Positions 31,465-41,837 of a stretch of DNA of 60,179 bases are shown piece after piece. Every line of letters starts with the position of its first letter. Position 1 is the first letter of the stretch. The DNA lies in the NCBI GenBank assembly GCA_009777725.1, contig WRLG01000020.1, positions 1 through 60,179 of the forward strand. The letters run 5' to 3'. A program made the translations under genes and the position numbers. Below the pieces are notes generated by a model. The model made no database searches. It had not been told where the DNA came from and saw only the letters and a list, made by a program, of their open reading frames with translations. The DNA comes from Oscillospiraceae bacterium (GTDB taxonomy: Bacteria > Bacillota > Clostridia > Oscillospirales > Ruminococcaceae).

Positions 31465-32103
31465 TCATGGTTTAGCAAGTCTTGCTCCTATTTCAAACGC
31501 TCTTTCACAATCCAACGGGAATTGTTCCTTGCGTACTTTTTCTTTATGAGAAACATCAAATATCCCGGCGGCGTATTTAGAATAATCATCAAATTGATAG
31601 GTGTCAAAACAAGCTAAATACTCAGAAGTGCCGCCCAAACATTCAAACAATTTACTGTTAGCTTCAAAAATCGGTTTATAATAGCTTTCGCCCTCTTTAG
31701 GAAGATTCATTGTGAAGATGAATGCGGATGAGATTGATTTTCCGGGAGCCTTTCTGTAAGGGTCATCGTATGTAAGATTCATAAATAGTAATCTTTCCAT
31801 AAAAGACCTCATCATGCCTGTTACATCGCTGTAATAAATTGGCGAACCTAATAAAAGAACATCGCAATTCATTACCTTTTCAAGTACAGGCGATAACCCG
31901 TCATTTACCGCGCAAAAGCCTGTCCCCGCGTTGTCTTTGTGCTTACACCCAAAACAACTTATGCACCCTTTGTATTGTAATTCATACAAGTGTAAAGTTT
32001 CCGCAGCTGCATTTTGCGACCCAGCACCTTTGACAGCATATTCCAATAATGTCGCGGTATTGCCGGTTTTTCTTGGACTTCCGTTTATTGCGATTACGTT
32101 CAT
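31465..32103 (-). CDS. Flavodoxin-fold NAD(P)H-dependent oxidoreductase
   Basis: A 212-aa flavoprotein of the NADPH-dependent FMN reductase family. The FMN phosphate loop is GSPRKTGNTATLL (residues 8-20). A Cys-rich segment CISCFGCKHKDNAGTGFC (about 48-65) suggests an Fe-S or redox-active cluster, as in iron-sulfur flavoproteins. LLGSPIYYSDVTGMMRSFMERL is the conserved flavin-side motif. The physiological substrate is not readable. AAGGAGG precedes the ATG. Confidence 0.85.
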   Translation of the reverse strand: MNVIAINGSPRKTGNTATLLEYAVKGAGSQNAAAETLHLYELQYKGCISCFGCKHKDNAGTGFCAVNDGLSPVLEKVMNCDVLLLGSPIYYSDVTGMMRSFMERLLFMNLTYDDPYRKAPGKSISSAFIFTMNLPKEGESYYKPIFEANSKLFECLGGTSEYLACFDTYQFDDYSKYAAGIFDVSHKEKVRKEQFPLDCERAFEIGARLAKP

Positions 32104-32350
32104 TGAATTAACCTCCTTATAATATAAATTTTCTTACCCACGTCCCGCATCGCTACCGAACGCAGGTAATATTCCTAATATATCATAACACATAAAATCC
32201 TTTTTGTCAATACTTTTTTAAATTTCCCAAACCCGACCGTTCCGACTATCCAAACAGTCAAGGGGCGGTAGAGAGGGCTTTTAATTAATTTTTTGAAAAA
32301 AATCCATTTACTCCCTTGACAACACTCCGCAAATTGTACATTGTACATTA
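32104..32350. other. Intergenic stretch between rpoC and the flavodoxin-like gene
   Basis: AT-rich DNA with no open frame having a ribosome site. On the minus strand TTGACA at about 32211-32206 lies in the right place for a promoter of the flavodoxin-like gene, but a good -10 at the right distance was not found. Confidence 0.3.
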
Positions 32351-32397
32351 AAATAGTGAATAGCTGCTTCCGTAATGAAAGCAGCTATTCACTATTT
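32351..32397. terminator. 19-bp perfect hairpin after rpoC
   Basis: AAATAGTGAATAGCTGCTT pairs with its exact complement around a 9-base loop, 17 bases past the rpoC stop. The stem ends in Ts on the minus strand. It ends the rpoB-rpoC transcript. Confidence 0.85.
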
Positions 32398-32413
32398 GCT
32401 TTATAAGACTAAG

Positions 32414-35400
32414 TTATACAGCGGCAACAGGTGCGGGGAGTTCATTTTTTACGATTTCTACGCTGTTATAAATTTCCATTCCCGTACCTGCGGGAACAAG
32501 CTTACCTATGATTACGTTCTCTTTAAGCCCCAAGAGTTTGTCGCTCTTGCCCCTTATAGCGGCATCTGTGAGAGCCTTTGTGGTTTCTTGGAAAGAAGCC
32601 GCAGACAGGAAGCTCTCCGAATTGGACGAAGCCTTGGTAATTCCCTGAATAACGGGGATTACCGTAATAAATGAAAGCCCCTGCTCACCGTTGAAAATCC
32701 TCTCTTGAATAGACGTATTTACAGCTTCAATCTCCTTTTTGTCAACAAGCGAGCCCGGAAGCAGATAGCTTGAACCCTCATCGTCAATCTTCACCTTGCG
32801 AAGCATTTGACGCACGATTACTTCAATATGCTTATCGTTGATGTCAACGCCTTGCAAACGGTAAACTTTCTGCACCTCTGTGATGATATAATTCTGAACC
32901 GCCTGCTGACCGTTAATGCTTAATATATCGGACGGGTTAAGCGAACCCTCTGTCAGCGGAGTGCCCTCCTCTACGGTATCCCCGTTCTTAACCTTTATTT
33001 TTATACTGTAGGCTACGGGGTAATATTCCTCTAAGCCGTCCATATCTGTTACCACGACATTACGGGTCTTTTTAATTTCTTCAATACGAACCGTACCCGC
33101 TGTTTTCGTGACAACCGCCGCGTTTTTAGGTCTTCTGCTTTCAAACAGCTCCTCAACTCTGGGCAGACCCTGCGTAATATCGTCCGCCGAGGCGATTCCT
33201 CCTGTATGGAAAGTTCTCATGGTAAGCTGTGTACCGGGCTCTCCGATTGACTGAGCCGCAATTACCCCTACCGCCTCTCCTACCGAAACGAGGTTGCCGT
33301 TGGCAAGGTTCGCGCCGTAGCATTTCGCGCAAACGCCGTGCTTCGCTATGCAGTTAAGCACAGAGCGAACGGATATTCTTTCAATGCCCATTTCAATGAT
33401 TTTTTGAGCATCATGCTCATTCATAAGCTTATTCCGCCCGATTACAAGGTCGCCGATTTCATCCCGCAGGTCTTCCATAAGATAACGCCCGACAAGCCTT
33501 TCATTAAGAGGCTCGATGATTTCATTTCCGTTTCTGATTGTATAAACCTCAATGCCGACCTTTGTTCCGCAATCGTCCTCGCGGATAATAACATCCTGTG
33601 ATACGTCTACCAGACGGCGGGTTAAATAGCCCGAGTCGGCAGTACGCAAAGCCGTGTCGGCAAGCCCTTTTCTTGCACCTCTTGATGAAATGAAATATTC
33701 AAGAATATTAAGCCCCTCGCGGTAGTTTGCTCTGATAGGCATCTCAATTGTCGTTCCCGATGTGTTTGCAATCAGACCGCGCATACCCGCAAGCTGACGT
33801 ATTTGGTTAATACTTCCTCTCGCGCCCGAATCCGCCATCATAAAGATGGGGTTATACTTGTCAAGATTTCCTCTGAGAGCGGTTGTAACCTCGTCCGTTG
33901 CGTTATTCCAAATATCAATGAACCTCTTGGATTTCTCGGCGGTGGAGATAAAGCCCCTCTTATAAAGAGTGTTGATTCTTTCGATTTTTTCATCCGCGGC
34001 TTCAATAATCTTAGCCTTTGCTTCCGGGATTTCGGCATCGGAAATCGCAACGGTGACAGCCGCCTTGGTCGAATACCTAAAGCCCAAGGCTTTTATGCGG
34101 TCAAGAACCTCAGAGGTGGTGGTTGTTCCGTGAATACGGATACATCTTTCGATAATCTCGGAAAGCTGCTTTCTCTTAACAAGAAAGTCTATTTCAAGGT
34201 CAAACTGCTGTTCGGTGTTGGTTCTGTCAACATAGCCCAGATTTTGAGGTATATTCTCGTTAAAAATCAGCCGCCCCGCCGTGCAGTCAATAATTTTTGA
34301 AGCCGGCTTGTTGTTTATCTCCTTCGTCACGCGAACCTTAATTTGGGCATGAACCGTAATAATGCCTTGACTGTACGCCATTAAGGCTTCGGCTGGGTCG
34401 CGGAATACCTTGCCCTCGCCTGTTTCGCCATCCTTTTTCATTGTAAGGTAATAAGAACCTAAAGCCATATCCTGTGAAGGAACGGCAACAGGACGACCGT
34501 CCGATGGTTTAAGCAGATTGTTCGCCGCAAGCATAAGGAAGCGTGCCTCTGACTGCGCCTCCGCCGAGAGCGGGAGATGTACAGCCATCTGGTCGCCGTC
34601 AAAGTCGGCGTTGTAAGCGGTACACACAAGGGGGTGAAGCTTCAAAGCCCTGCCCTCTACTAAAATCGGCTCAAAAGCCTGTATGCCCAGCCTGTGAAGC
34701 GTAGGAGCGCGGTTTAAAAGCACGGGGTGGTCTTTGATTACGTTCTCCAAAGCATCCCATACCTCGTTGCGCGAACGGTCAACCATCTTCCTCGCGGATT
34801 TAATATTATTAACAATTTTAGTATCGACAAGCCTTTTCATGACAAACGGCTTGAAAAGCTCCAAAGCCATCTCCTTGGGAAGTCCGCATTGATACATTTT
34901 AAGCTCGGGACCGACAACAATAACCGAACGTCCCGAGTAGTCAACCCTCTTACCCAAAAGGTTCTGCCTAAAACGCCCCTGCTTACCTTTCAGCATATCG
35001 GAAAGGGATTTCAAAGCGCGGTTATTAGGACCTGTAACGGGTCGCCCATGCCTGCCGTTATCAATAAGAGCATCAACAGCTTCCTGCAACATTCTTTTTT
35101 CATTTCGGATAATAATGTCGGGTGCTTCAAGCTCCAGCATCTTCTTCAAGCGGTTATTTCTGTTAATGACCCGCCTGTAGAGGTCGTTTAAGTCAGAGGT
35201 TGCGTAACGTCCGCCGTCCAGCATAACCATAGGGCGTATGTCGGGCGGTATAACGGTGACAACGTCCATAATCATCCAAATAGGCTTATTGCCGGAAGTG
35301 CGGAATGCCTCAATTATTTCAAGCCTTTTTAAAAGCTTGATTTTTTTCTGCCCCTGCGGCAGGTCGGCAAGCTCCGCTTTGAGCCCCTCGGAAGCCCATT

Positions 35401-36292
35401 GAAGCGCGTTAACCCAATTGGACTTATCGGCAATATCGTTAAACTCGCCGGTAGCGTTAGCTTCCTCAATATTGAGGTCAAACAGCGTTTCGATATAACG
35501 AGAGCCTGTTACGGCAGTAATCTTGGGCTTATCCTCTCCTGCGTTATTGCGGTTTTCCCTCTCTACGTCCTCTCTGAAAACGGCTCTTTCCACAACATCG
35601 CCAACGGACCAATTTTCACTGCCCGCGTCCTCGTCTATTACATAATAGCGTTTCGCGATAAAATCAATTATGCTTGCATGTGAAAGCTTCGTTACCTTAC
35701 TGAAAGCTTCAATATTTTTTAAGATGTAATTATCATACCTGTCGGGGCTGTATTCGTCAAGAAGCTCTTTAACCGCTTCCGCGCCCATCTGCGCGTCAAA
35801 CGCGTCCTCATATTTTTCGCGCATATCGGTATATTCTCTTTCGGAAAGAAGCTGCTTATTATGAAGCTCGGTATCAGCCGAATCTATAACGATATACTTA
35901 GTAAAATAAAGAACCTCCTCCAGACGCTTCTGCGACACCTCTATGACCTGCCCGATACGGGACGGCGTGCCTTTGAAATACCAAATATGCGAAACAGGTG
36001 CGGCAAGCTCTATGTGCCCTATGCGCTCGCGCCTAACCTTGGCGCGCGTTACCTCCACTCCGCAGCGGTCGCAGATTTTTCCTTTAAATCGAATTTTTTT
36101 ATATTTTCCGCAATGACATTCCCAGTCCTTTGACGGACCGAAAATTTTCTCGCAAAAAAGCCCGTCACGCTCCGGCTTTTGCGTTCTGTAGTTTATGGTT
36201 TCGGGTCTTTCAACTGCGCCGCTTGACCAGCTTATAATCTGCTCCGGCGAAGCAAGACCGATTTTTATAGATTCAAAGGTGTTGAAATTCAA
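32414..36292 (-). CDS. rpoC: RNA polymerase subunit beta'
   Basis: A 1292-aa core subunit of RNA polymerase. Visible landmarks are the N-terminal zinc finger [20 protein letters not shown] (about residues 60-79), the catalytic Mg-binding [12 protein letters not shown] (near 452-463), the bridge/trigger region ([21 protein letters not shown]) and the second zinc site [13 protein letters not shown]. The start is TTG at 36292 with AAAAGGGG upstream. It shares the rpoB transcript, separated by a 58-aa gene. Length and domain order match Clostridia, with no large insertion. Confidence 0.98.
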   Translation of the reverse strand: MNFNTFESIKIGLASPEQIISWSSGAVERPETINYRTQKPERDGLFCEKIFGPSKDWECHCGKYKKIRFKGKICDRCGVEVTRAKVRRERIGHIELAAPVSHIWYFKGTPSRIGQVIEVSQKRLEEVLYFTKYIVIDSADTELHNKQLLSEREYTDMREKYEDAFDAQMGAEAVKELLDEYSPDRYDNYILKNIEAFSKVTKLSHASIIDFIAKRYYVIDEDAGSENWSVGDVVERAVFREDVERENRNNAGEDKPKITAVTGSRYIETLFDLNIEEANATGEFNDIADKSNWVNALQWASEGLKAELADLPQGQKKIKLLKRLEIIEAFRTSGNKPIWMIMDVVTVIPPDIRPMVMLDGGRYATSDLNDLYRRVINRNNRLKKMLELEAPDIIIRNEKRMLQEAVDALIDNGRHGRPVTGPNNRALKSLSDMLKGKQGRFRQNLLGKRVDYSGRSVIVVGPELKMYQCGLPKEMALELFKPFVMKRLVDTKIVNNIKSARKMVDRSRNEVWDALENVIKDHPVLLNRAPTLHRLGIQAFEPILVEGRALKLHPLVCTAYNADFDGDQMAVHLPLSAEAQSEARFLMLAANNLLKPSDGRPVAVPSQDMALGSYYLTMKKDGETGEGKVFRDPAEALMAYSQGIITVHAQIKVRVTKEINNKPASKIIDCTAGRLIFNENIPQNLGYVDRTNTEQQFDLEIDFLVKRKQLSEIIERCIRIHGTTTTSEVLDRIKALGFRYSTKAAVTVAISDAEIPEAKAKIIEAADEKIERINTLYKRGFISTAEKSKRFIDIWNNATDEVTTALRGNLDKYNPIFMMADSGARGSINQIRQLAGMRGLIANTSGTTIEMPIRANYREGLNILEYFISSRGARKGLADTALRTADSGYLTRRLVDVSQDVIIREDDCGTKVGIEVYTIRNGNEIIEPLNERLVGRYLMEDLRDEIGDLVIGRNKLMNEHDAQKIIEMGIERISVRSVLNCIAKHGVCAKCYGANLANGNLVSVGEAVGVIAAQSIGEPGTQLTMRTFHTGGIASADDITQGLPRVEELFESRRPKNAAVVTKTAGTVRIEEIKKTRNVVVTDMDGLEEYYPVAYSIKIKVKNGDTVEEGTPLTEGSLNPSDILSINGQQAVQNYIITEVQKVYRLQGVDINDKHIEVIVRQMLRKVKIDDEGSSYLLPGSLVDKKEIEAVNTSIQERIFNGEQGLSFITVIPVIQGITKASSNSESFLSAASFQETTKALTDAAIRGKSDKLLGLKENVIIGKLVPAGTGMEIYNSVEIVKNELPAPVAAV

Positions 36293-36320
36293 TATAGCAT
36301 CCCCTTTTAGTTATTAGAGA

Positions 36321-36497
36321 TTAGAGATTAGAGATTGTTTTTTTGTATTCGGCAACTCTTTTTTGTACAAGCTCCACGTCCTCCGGCTCCATAATTGCCA
36401 TTAGATTTTTAATCAGCTTATCAAAATCCTGCGAGGTTTCGGCTGTTAACAGCATGAACAATATATTTTTTTCGGTATGACGCGTTTCTAATGACAT
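36321..36497 (-). CDS. EDV-family small protein C (between rpoB and rpoC)
   Basis: A 58-aa soluble helical protein (MSLETRHTEKNILFMLL..., ending KKTISNL) lying 33 bases after rpoB and 28 before rpoC, in the same direction. It shares SLET, the L..LL segment and the M.PEDV..V.K motif with the small proteins after pyc and carB. ATG 36497 fits the family N-terminus and has GGGG 6 bases before it; ATG 36509 sits directly on GAAAGG. rpoB and rpoC are normally neighbours with no gene between them. The function is unknown. Confidence 0.75.
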   Translation of the reverse strand: MSLETRHTEKNILFMLLTAETSQDFDKLIKNLMAIMEPEDVELVQKRVAEYKKTISNL

Positions 36498-36530
36498 AAC
36501 CAACCCCATCCTTTCAAAAAAACCTAATGA

Positions 36531-39500
36531 CTAAAGCTCATCGTCAATGTCAAAATCTTCAAGCTCCTCGGCTTCATCATCGTAGTCGTCGTCATCGTCG
36601 CCTTCTTCGTCATCAAATTCCTCCAAGGAGAAGCTGTCTTCAAGCTCGCCCTCAATCACTACTCCCGCCATATCCTCCATGTCTTCGGCAACGGAAACGG
36701 GCTGAGGGATAATATCCTCATCGTCCTCGAAGGATTGCTTCAGGTCAATCTCCTCCTGCCCGGAGTTTAGAACCCTTACATCCAGCCCCAGCGATTGAAG
36801 CTCCTTGATAAGAACCTTGAATGACTCGGGAATCCCCGGCTTGGGTACATTCTGACCCTTAACGATGGATTCATAGGTCTTGACGCGCCCCACCGTATCG
36901 TCCGACTTAACCGTAAGAATTTCCTGCAAAGTATAGGCAGCACCGTATGCCTCCAAAGCCCATACCTCCATCTCCCCGAAACGCTGACCGCCGAACTGCG
37001 CCTTACCGCCGAGCGGCTGCTGCGTAACCAAAGAGTAAGGACCTACCGAGCGCGCATGAATCTTGTCATCTACAAGGTGATGCAATTTAAGGTAATACAT
37101 ATATCCGACCGTTACGGGGCTGTCAAAGGCTTCTCCTGTCCGACCATCGTAAAGAATCGTTTTTCCGTCCTCCCGTATGTTCGCCATTTTAAAACATTCG
37201 CGGATGTCCTCCTCCCGCGCGCCGTCAAAAACAGGGGTCATAATCTTCCAGTCCAAGTGCTGCGCCGCCATCCCCAAATGCACTTCAAGAACCTGCCCGA
37301 TGTTCATTCGCGAGGGAACGCCCAACGGATTAAGCACTATATCCAGCGGCGTACCATCGGGTAAAAACGGCATATCTTCCGCTTTCAGTATGCGGGACAC
37401 AACGCCCTTGTTTCCGTGCCGCCCCGCCATCTTGTCGCCTACCGAAATTTTGCGCTTTTGCGCCACGTAGCAGCGCACCAGTTTGTTTACGCCGGGTGAC
37501 AGCTCATCGCAATTCTCTCTGGTGAAAATCTTAACGTCAACAATCACTCCCGATTCGCCGTGAGGAACTTTCAAGGAATTATCTCTGACCTCTCTTGCCT
37601 TTTCGCCGAATATAGCCCTCAAAAGCCTTTCCTCGGCGGTAAGCTCGGTTTCGCCCTTAGGCGTTACCTTTCCGACCAGAATATCTCCCGAGCGAACCTC
37701 CGCTCCGATTCGGATAATGCCGTTTTCGTCCAAATCCTTCAGCGCGTCCTCACCTACGTTGGGTATATCGCGGGTAATATCCTCCGGTCCCAGCTTCGTG
37801 TCGCGTGATTCTATTTCGTATTCCTCAATGTGAATGGAGGTATAAACGTCTTCGCGAACCACCCGTTCGTTCAGTAAGACAGCGTCCTCGTAATTGTAGC
37901 CCTCCCATGTCATAAAGCCTATAAGGGCATTTTTACCTATGGAAATTTCGCCGCCGCTTGTAGCCGGACCGTCCGCCAGCACCTGCCCCTTAGAAACCCT
38001 GTCACCTTTATTTACAATCGGTCTTTGATTTATACAAGTCCCTTGATTGGAACGCTTAAATTTGATAAGCTTATAGGAATGAATCGCGCCTGTCCCTTCT
38101 TTTACAAGAATCTCATCCGCAGAGCACTCTTCAACTATGCCGTCCTGCTCCGCAATGATGCAAACACCCGAGTCAACGGCGGCTTTATACTCCATACCCG
38201 TCCCGACAATCGGGGCTTCGGTTTTAAGAAGCGGCACTGCCTGTCTTTGCATGTTTGAGCCCATAAGCGCGCGGTTAGCATCGTCATTTTCCAAGAACGG
38301 AATCATCGCCGTAGCAATTGATACAACCATCTTGGGCGATACGTCCATAAAGTCTATACGTTCCCGCTCGCACTCCAGAATCTGGTCAAGATAACGTGCT
38401 TTAACGATTTTACGGGAAAACTTACCGCTCTCATCAAGTTGCTCATTCGCTTGCGCTATGGTGAAAAAGTCCTCCTCATCCGCAGTCATATAAACGACAT
38501 CGTTGGTAACAACCCCTGTTTCCTTATCAACTCTGCGGTAAGGGGCTTCAATAAAGCCGTATTTATTAATTCTTGCAAATGAAGCAAGATATGAAATCAG
38601 TCCGATATTAGGACCTTCCGGGGTCTCAATGGGGCACATTCTGCCGTAGTGCGAATAGTGAACGTCCCTAACCTCAAAGCCCGCCCTTTCGCGCGAAAGC
38701 CCGCCCGGACCCAAGGCGGAAAGCCTTCTCTTATGGGTCAGCTCCGCAAGGGGGTTTGTCTGGTCCATAAACTGAGAAAGCGGCGATGAGCCGAAAAATT
38801 CTTTTATAGCGGCTGTTATGGGTCGTATGTTAATTAAATTCTGCGGGGTGATTGTGTCTAAATCCTGCGCGCCTATATTCATTCTCTCGCGGATAACCCT
38901 CTCCATACGGGCAAACCCGATACGGAATTGATTTTGCAAAAGCTCTCCTACGGAGCGTATGCGCCTGTTGCCGAGGTGGTCTATGTCGTCAACCTTGCCT
39001 ACACCCTCGCAAAGATTAATAAAATAGCTTACCGACGCATATATATCGTCTAGGGTAATATGCTTGGGAACAAGCTCGTCCGCCCTTGATTTCACCATCT
39101 CCTCAACTTCGGCTTCATCAGCGGCGTTTTCGAGAATTTCGGTAAGCACCTTAAAGGATACCTTTTCATTCACGCCGTAAGGGGACGGGTCAAAGTTTAT
39201 ATAAGGAGCAATGTCAACCATCCCGCTGCCGACTACCTTAACCTCTTTTTTATGTGAGCGGTTGATAAATTCTCCGTCCGAGTTGGTATATATTTCCTTA
39301 TGCTCGACCGTCAGCCAAACCTCCGATACGCCCGCCTGCTCAATCTGCGCGGCAAGGTCAAAGGAAACCAGTGTTTCCTCCTCGGCGATAATTTCCCCTG
39401 TCAAAGGGTTCGCAACGGGGCGCGACAGATAATGCCCCGCTATACGGGAGCTTACGCCCAGCTTTTTATTATACTTATACCGCCCGAAACGGGATAAATC

Positions 39501-40301
39501 ATACCGCTTGGCATCGAAGAAAAGCGAATTTAAGTGCGCTACGGCACTGTCAACGGTAGGGGGCTCACCGGGGCGGAGTTTTTTATAAACCTCCAGCAAA
39601 GCTTCCTCCGTATTTTTCGTTGGGTCTTTTTGCATAATGGTCTGCTCTATGCGTTCGTCCTTGCCGAAGAGAGCCTCTATCTCCGAGTCAGTCCCGCTGC
39701 CCATGGCGCGTATAAAGGTTGTAATCGGCATTTTCCTGTTTTTGTCTATTCTGATGTATGCCACATCGTTTGAATCCATTTCAAATTCAAGCCAAGCACC
39801 CCGGTTGGGGATAATGGTTGACCTAAATAAATCCTTACCCGTCTTATCCTTCTCCACCGAGTAATAAGCACCGGGCGAGCGAACAAGCTGCGAAACAATC
39901 ACGCGCTCCGCTCCGTTAATCACGAACGTGCCGCTGTCGGTCATAAGCGGAAAATCGCCCATGAACACTTCGTTTTCTTTAATATCGCCCGTTTCCTTAT
40001 TCCAAAGAATCGCTCGAACCCGTAAAGGAGCCGCGTAGGTTACGTCTCTCTCTTTACATTCCGCAACCGAATATTTAGGGGTGTTGTCAATTTTATAGTC
40101 TACAAAATTCAGCACCAAGTTCCCGTTGTAATCGGTGATTGCCGCGACATCGCGGAATACCTCCTTAAGTCCCTCTTCCATAAACCATTTATAGGAATTT
40201 TTCTGCACCTCGATAAGATTCGGCATCTCCAAGGCTTCGCTTATTTTACCGAAACTCATGCGGGTAGTGTTACCAAGCTGTACCGGCTTGACGTTCACCA
40301 T
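36531..40301 (-). CDS. rpoB: RNA polymerase subunit beta
   Basis: A 1256-aa core subunit. The rifampicin pocket reads [20 protein letters not shown], with the key Asp, His and following Ser intact, so no classical resistance change is visible. GRHGNKG and the C-terminal [18 protein letters not shown] are canonical. The last ~60 residues form an extreme acidic tail rich in Asp/Glu. The gene starts after AAGGAGG with a ~135-nt leader from the promoter at 40443-40471. rplJ/rplL, the usual upstream neighbours, are not here; tmcAL is. Confidence 0.98.
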   Translation of the reverse strand: MVNVKPVQLGNTTRMSFGKISEALEMPNLIEVQKNSYKWFMEEGLKEVFRDVAAITDYNGNLVLNFVDYKIDNTPKYSVAECKERDVTYAAPLRVRAILWNKETGDIKENEVFMGDFPLMTDSGTFVINGAERVIVSQLVRSPGAYYSVEKDKTGKDLFRSTIIPNRGAWLEFEMDSNDVAYIRIDKNRKMPITTFIRAMGSGTDSEIEALFGKDERIEQTIMQKDPTKNTEEALLEVYKKLRPGEPPTVDSAVAHLNSLFFDAKRYDLSRFGRYKYNKKLGVSSRIAGHYLSRPVANPLTGEIIAEEETLVSFDLAAQIEQAGVSEVWLTVEHKEIYTNSDGEFINRSHKKEVKVVGSGMVDIAPYINFDPSPYGVNEKVSFKVLTEILENAADEAEVEEMVKSRADELVPKHITLDDIYASVSYFINLCEGVGKVDDIDHLGNRRIRSVGELLQNQFRIGFARMERVIRERMNIGAQDLDTITPQNLINIRPITAAIKEFFGSSPLSQFMDQTNPLAELTHKRRLSALGPGGLSRERAGFEVRDVHYSHYGRMCPIETPEGPNIGLISYLASFARINKYGFIEAPYRRVDKETGVVTNDVVYMTADEEDFFTIAQANEQLDESGKFSRKIVKARYLDQILECERERIDFMDVSPKMVVSIATAMIPFLENDDANRALMGSNMQRQAVPLLKTEAPIVGTGMEYKAAVDSGVCIIAEQDGIVEECSADEILVKEGTGAIHSYKLIKFKRSNQGTCINQRPIVNKGDRVSKGQVLADGPATSGGEISIGKNALIGFMTWEGYNYEDAVLLNERVVREDVYTSIHIEEYEIESRDTKLGPEDITRDIPNVGEDALKDLDENGIIRIGAEVRSGDILVGKVTPKGETELTAEERLLRAIFGEKAREVRDNSLKVPHGESGVIVDVKIFTRENCDELSPGVNKLVRCYVAQKRKISVGDKMAGRHGNKGVVSRILKAEDMPFLPDGTPLDIVLNPLGVPSRMNIGQVLEVHLGMAAQHLDWKIMTPVFDGAREEDIRECFKMANIREDGKTILYDGRTGEAFDSPVTVGYMYYLKLHHLVDDKIHARSVGPYSLVTQQPLGGKAQFGGQRFGEMEVWALEAYGAAYTLQEILTVKSDDTVGRVKTYESIVKGQNVPKPGIPESFKVLIKELQSLGLDVRVLNSGQEEIDLKQSFEDDEDIIPQPVSVAEDMEDMAGVVIEGELEDSFSLEEFDDEEGDDDDDYDDEAEELEDFDIDDEL

Positions 40302-40442
40302 GTATCGGTTCCTCCTTAACAGAATAATGCCAAAATTTCACTCTTGCATTCTTTGGGCTTTTGTGGTATATTAAATGTATACAGACACAAATAAGCCCAT
40401 AGCTAAAAACGGGCATAAGAACACATGGTGATACAGTGTAAA

Positions 40443-40471
40443 ATTATAACATGTTTCGCAAGCTTTGTCAA
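40443..40471 (-). promoter_or_regulatory. Promoter TTGACA-17-TATAAT for rpoB-rpoC
   Basis: On the minus strand TTGACA spans 40471-40466 and TATAAT 40448-40443. Transcription would start near 40436, leaving a leader of about 135 nt to the rpoB ATG. The 306 bases between rpoB and tmcAL hold this promoter and the leader, which includes a possible GCCCATAGCTAAAAACGGGC hairpin at about 40396-40415. Confidence 0.75.
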
Positions 40472-40607
40472 GGGAATTTTTTGAATTTTTAAAAAATTAG
40501 CCATAATCCACAAAATGGATTATGGATTTTGTTTATTTTTACAATAAAAACCAAGAGCTTGACCCGATAAGCCCGGTAAGTGTACCTAAAACCCGCTCAT
40601 GCCCGCG

Positions 40608-41813
40608 CTATAAAATTTCAATCCTTGAAGTAAAGTCCAAGGCGCAAGGCGCGATATTTTTTAAAGCCAGACCGTACAAGTCGGTAGCCCTCGATGATAT
40701 TTCGGCATACCTGCTCACCGCAGGAATGTTAAGGTTGAGCAAATTTTTCATTGCGCTCATAAACGGGAGCGCGTATTTGTTATCCTCTTTGTTTGCGGCG
40801 GCTTTTTTGAGGATTTGCGCTCCTTTTTCGTTAAGCGCGAGCACCCTCCCGAAAGGCGGAGGCGTTAAAAGGTCGGTATTTTTTATCCCTATAAAAAGGT
40901 TCAGAAGAATACGGCGAATCCGCGCCGCAGTGTAACGCTTCGTTCCCACGGCTTCAAAATATTCCCCAAGCGAATTGGCAACCCTGCCCATCTCAAAGAC
41001 CCTGTTGTGAAGCCCTCCCTGCCCGACATCGGGGGTCTCTGCAACTTCCTTGGGCGTACAGGTTCTCAGCCTATAGAGAAGTGCGCGTTCGAGGTTACTG
41101 AAATACGCCAAGCTTCCGCTTTGGGTATATTCCTCAATTGCGCGCAAGGTGTCCGGCGGCACAAATGGCGCGAAATCCCCGCCGTTTTTTATCATATTGC
41201 GAATGTTTAACCCACCGGCTATATTGCCGGACGTATCATAACCATCGTGCATAGCCCCAACGCGCTTTACGGTAAAAGCCTCCATATTTAAATCAAGGAA
41301 TTTTAATGCCTTCAAATACTCTACCCCCAGCGTATTGTTAGGAAAGTCAAACACGCCCGCAATCAGAGAGCCGCACTCCCCCGCTACGGTTTTTTGCAAT
41401 GCTGCGGGGTAGGAAGCACCCTTTTCCATAAGCGGCTTTAACTTTTCCGACAGGAGCGCGTTAACTGCCGCCTCAGAAGCCTTTTTCAAAAGCTCTGTAT
41501 CGCCGCACTCGCTTCCGAAGGATATGCCGTCAGCACCCAGCGCGCCCAGCATTAAAACACCCGCCCGCGCAAATAATTCGGCTGTTGCAAGAGAATAGAC
41601 CGCAGGCAGTTCAACGACCAAGTCAACCCCGTTATTTACGGCTATTTTAGCGCGCCTGAACTTGTCAATAACGGCAACATCGCCCCGCTGAACAAAGCCG
41701 CCGCTCATTATTGCGGCAATATGGGTCGCCCCATGCTTTCGCGTTGCCTCAATATGGCGGATATGCCCGTTGTGAAACGGGTTATACTCGCTTATAATTC
41801 CGTAGGTTTTCAT
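40608..41813 (-). CDS. tmcAL: tRNA(Met) cytidine acetate ligase (TmcAL/YlbM)
   Basis: A 401-aa nucleotidyltransferase-fold enzyme that makes N4-acetylcytidine at the wobble base of elongator tRNA-Met from acetate and ATP. The N-terminal GIISEYNPFHNGHIRHI (HxGH-type motif), MSGGFVQRGD and VVELPAVYS are diagnostic. ATG 41813 gives the family N-terminus. The ribosome site GAGG is about 13 bases away, so an in-frame TTG at 41831 remains possible. It is the last gene of the murC-lexA run. Confidence 0.9.
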   Translation of the reverse strand: MKTYGIISEYNPFHNGHIRHIEATRKHGATHIAAIMSGGFVQRGDVAVIDKFRRAKIAVNNGVDLVVELPAVYSLATAELFARAGVLMLGALGADGISFGSECGDTELLKKASEAAVNALLSEKLKPLMEKGASYPAALQKTVAGECGSLIAGVFDFPNNTLGVEYLKALKFLDLNMEAFTVKRVGAMHDGYDTSGNIAGGLNIRNMIKNGGDFAPFVPPDTLRAIEEYTQSGSLAYFSNLERALLYRLRTCTPKEVAETPDVGQGGLHNRVFEMGRVANSLGEYFEAVGTKRYTAARIRRILLNLFIGIKNTDLLTPPPFGRVLALNEKGAQILKKAAANKEDNKYALPFMSAMKNLLNLNIPAVSRYAEISSRATDLYGLALKNIAPCALDFTSRIEIL

Positions 41814-41837
41814 TTTTTTATAAGTCCTCAATTCTCG

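Noticed and set aside
37177-37470. Long plus-strand frames opposite rpoB and rpoC
   Set aside because: They are shadows produced by the codon use of the highly conserved polymerase genes.
36700-40301. Rifampicin-resistance changes in RpoB
   Set aside because: The Asp, His and Ser positions of the rifampicin pocket are wild type; differences such as DQTNPLAEL are at non-resistance positions or are normal variants.
40522-40935. A 137-codon plus-strand frame opposite tmcAL
   Set aside because: It lies on the complement of a conserved gene, has no ribosome site and its product has no recognisable features.
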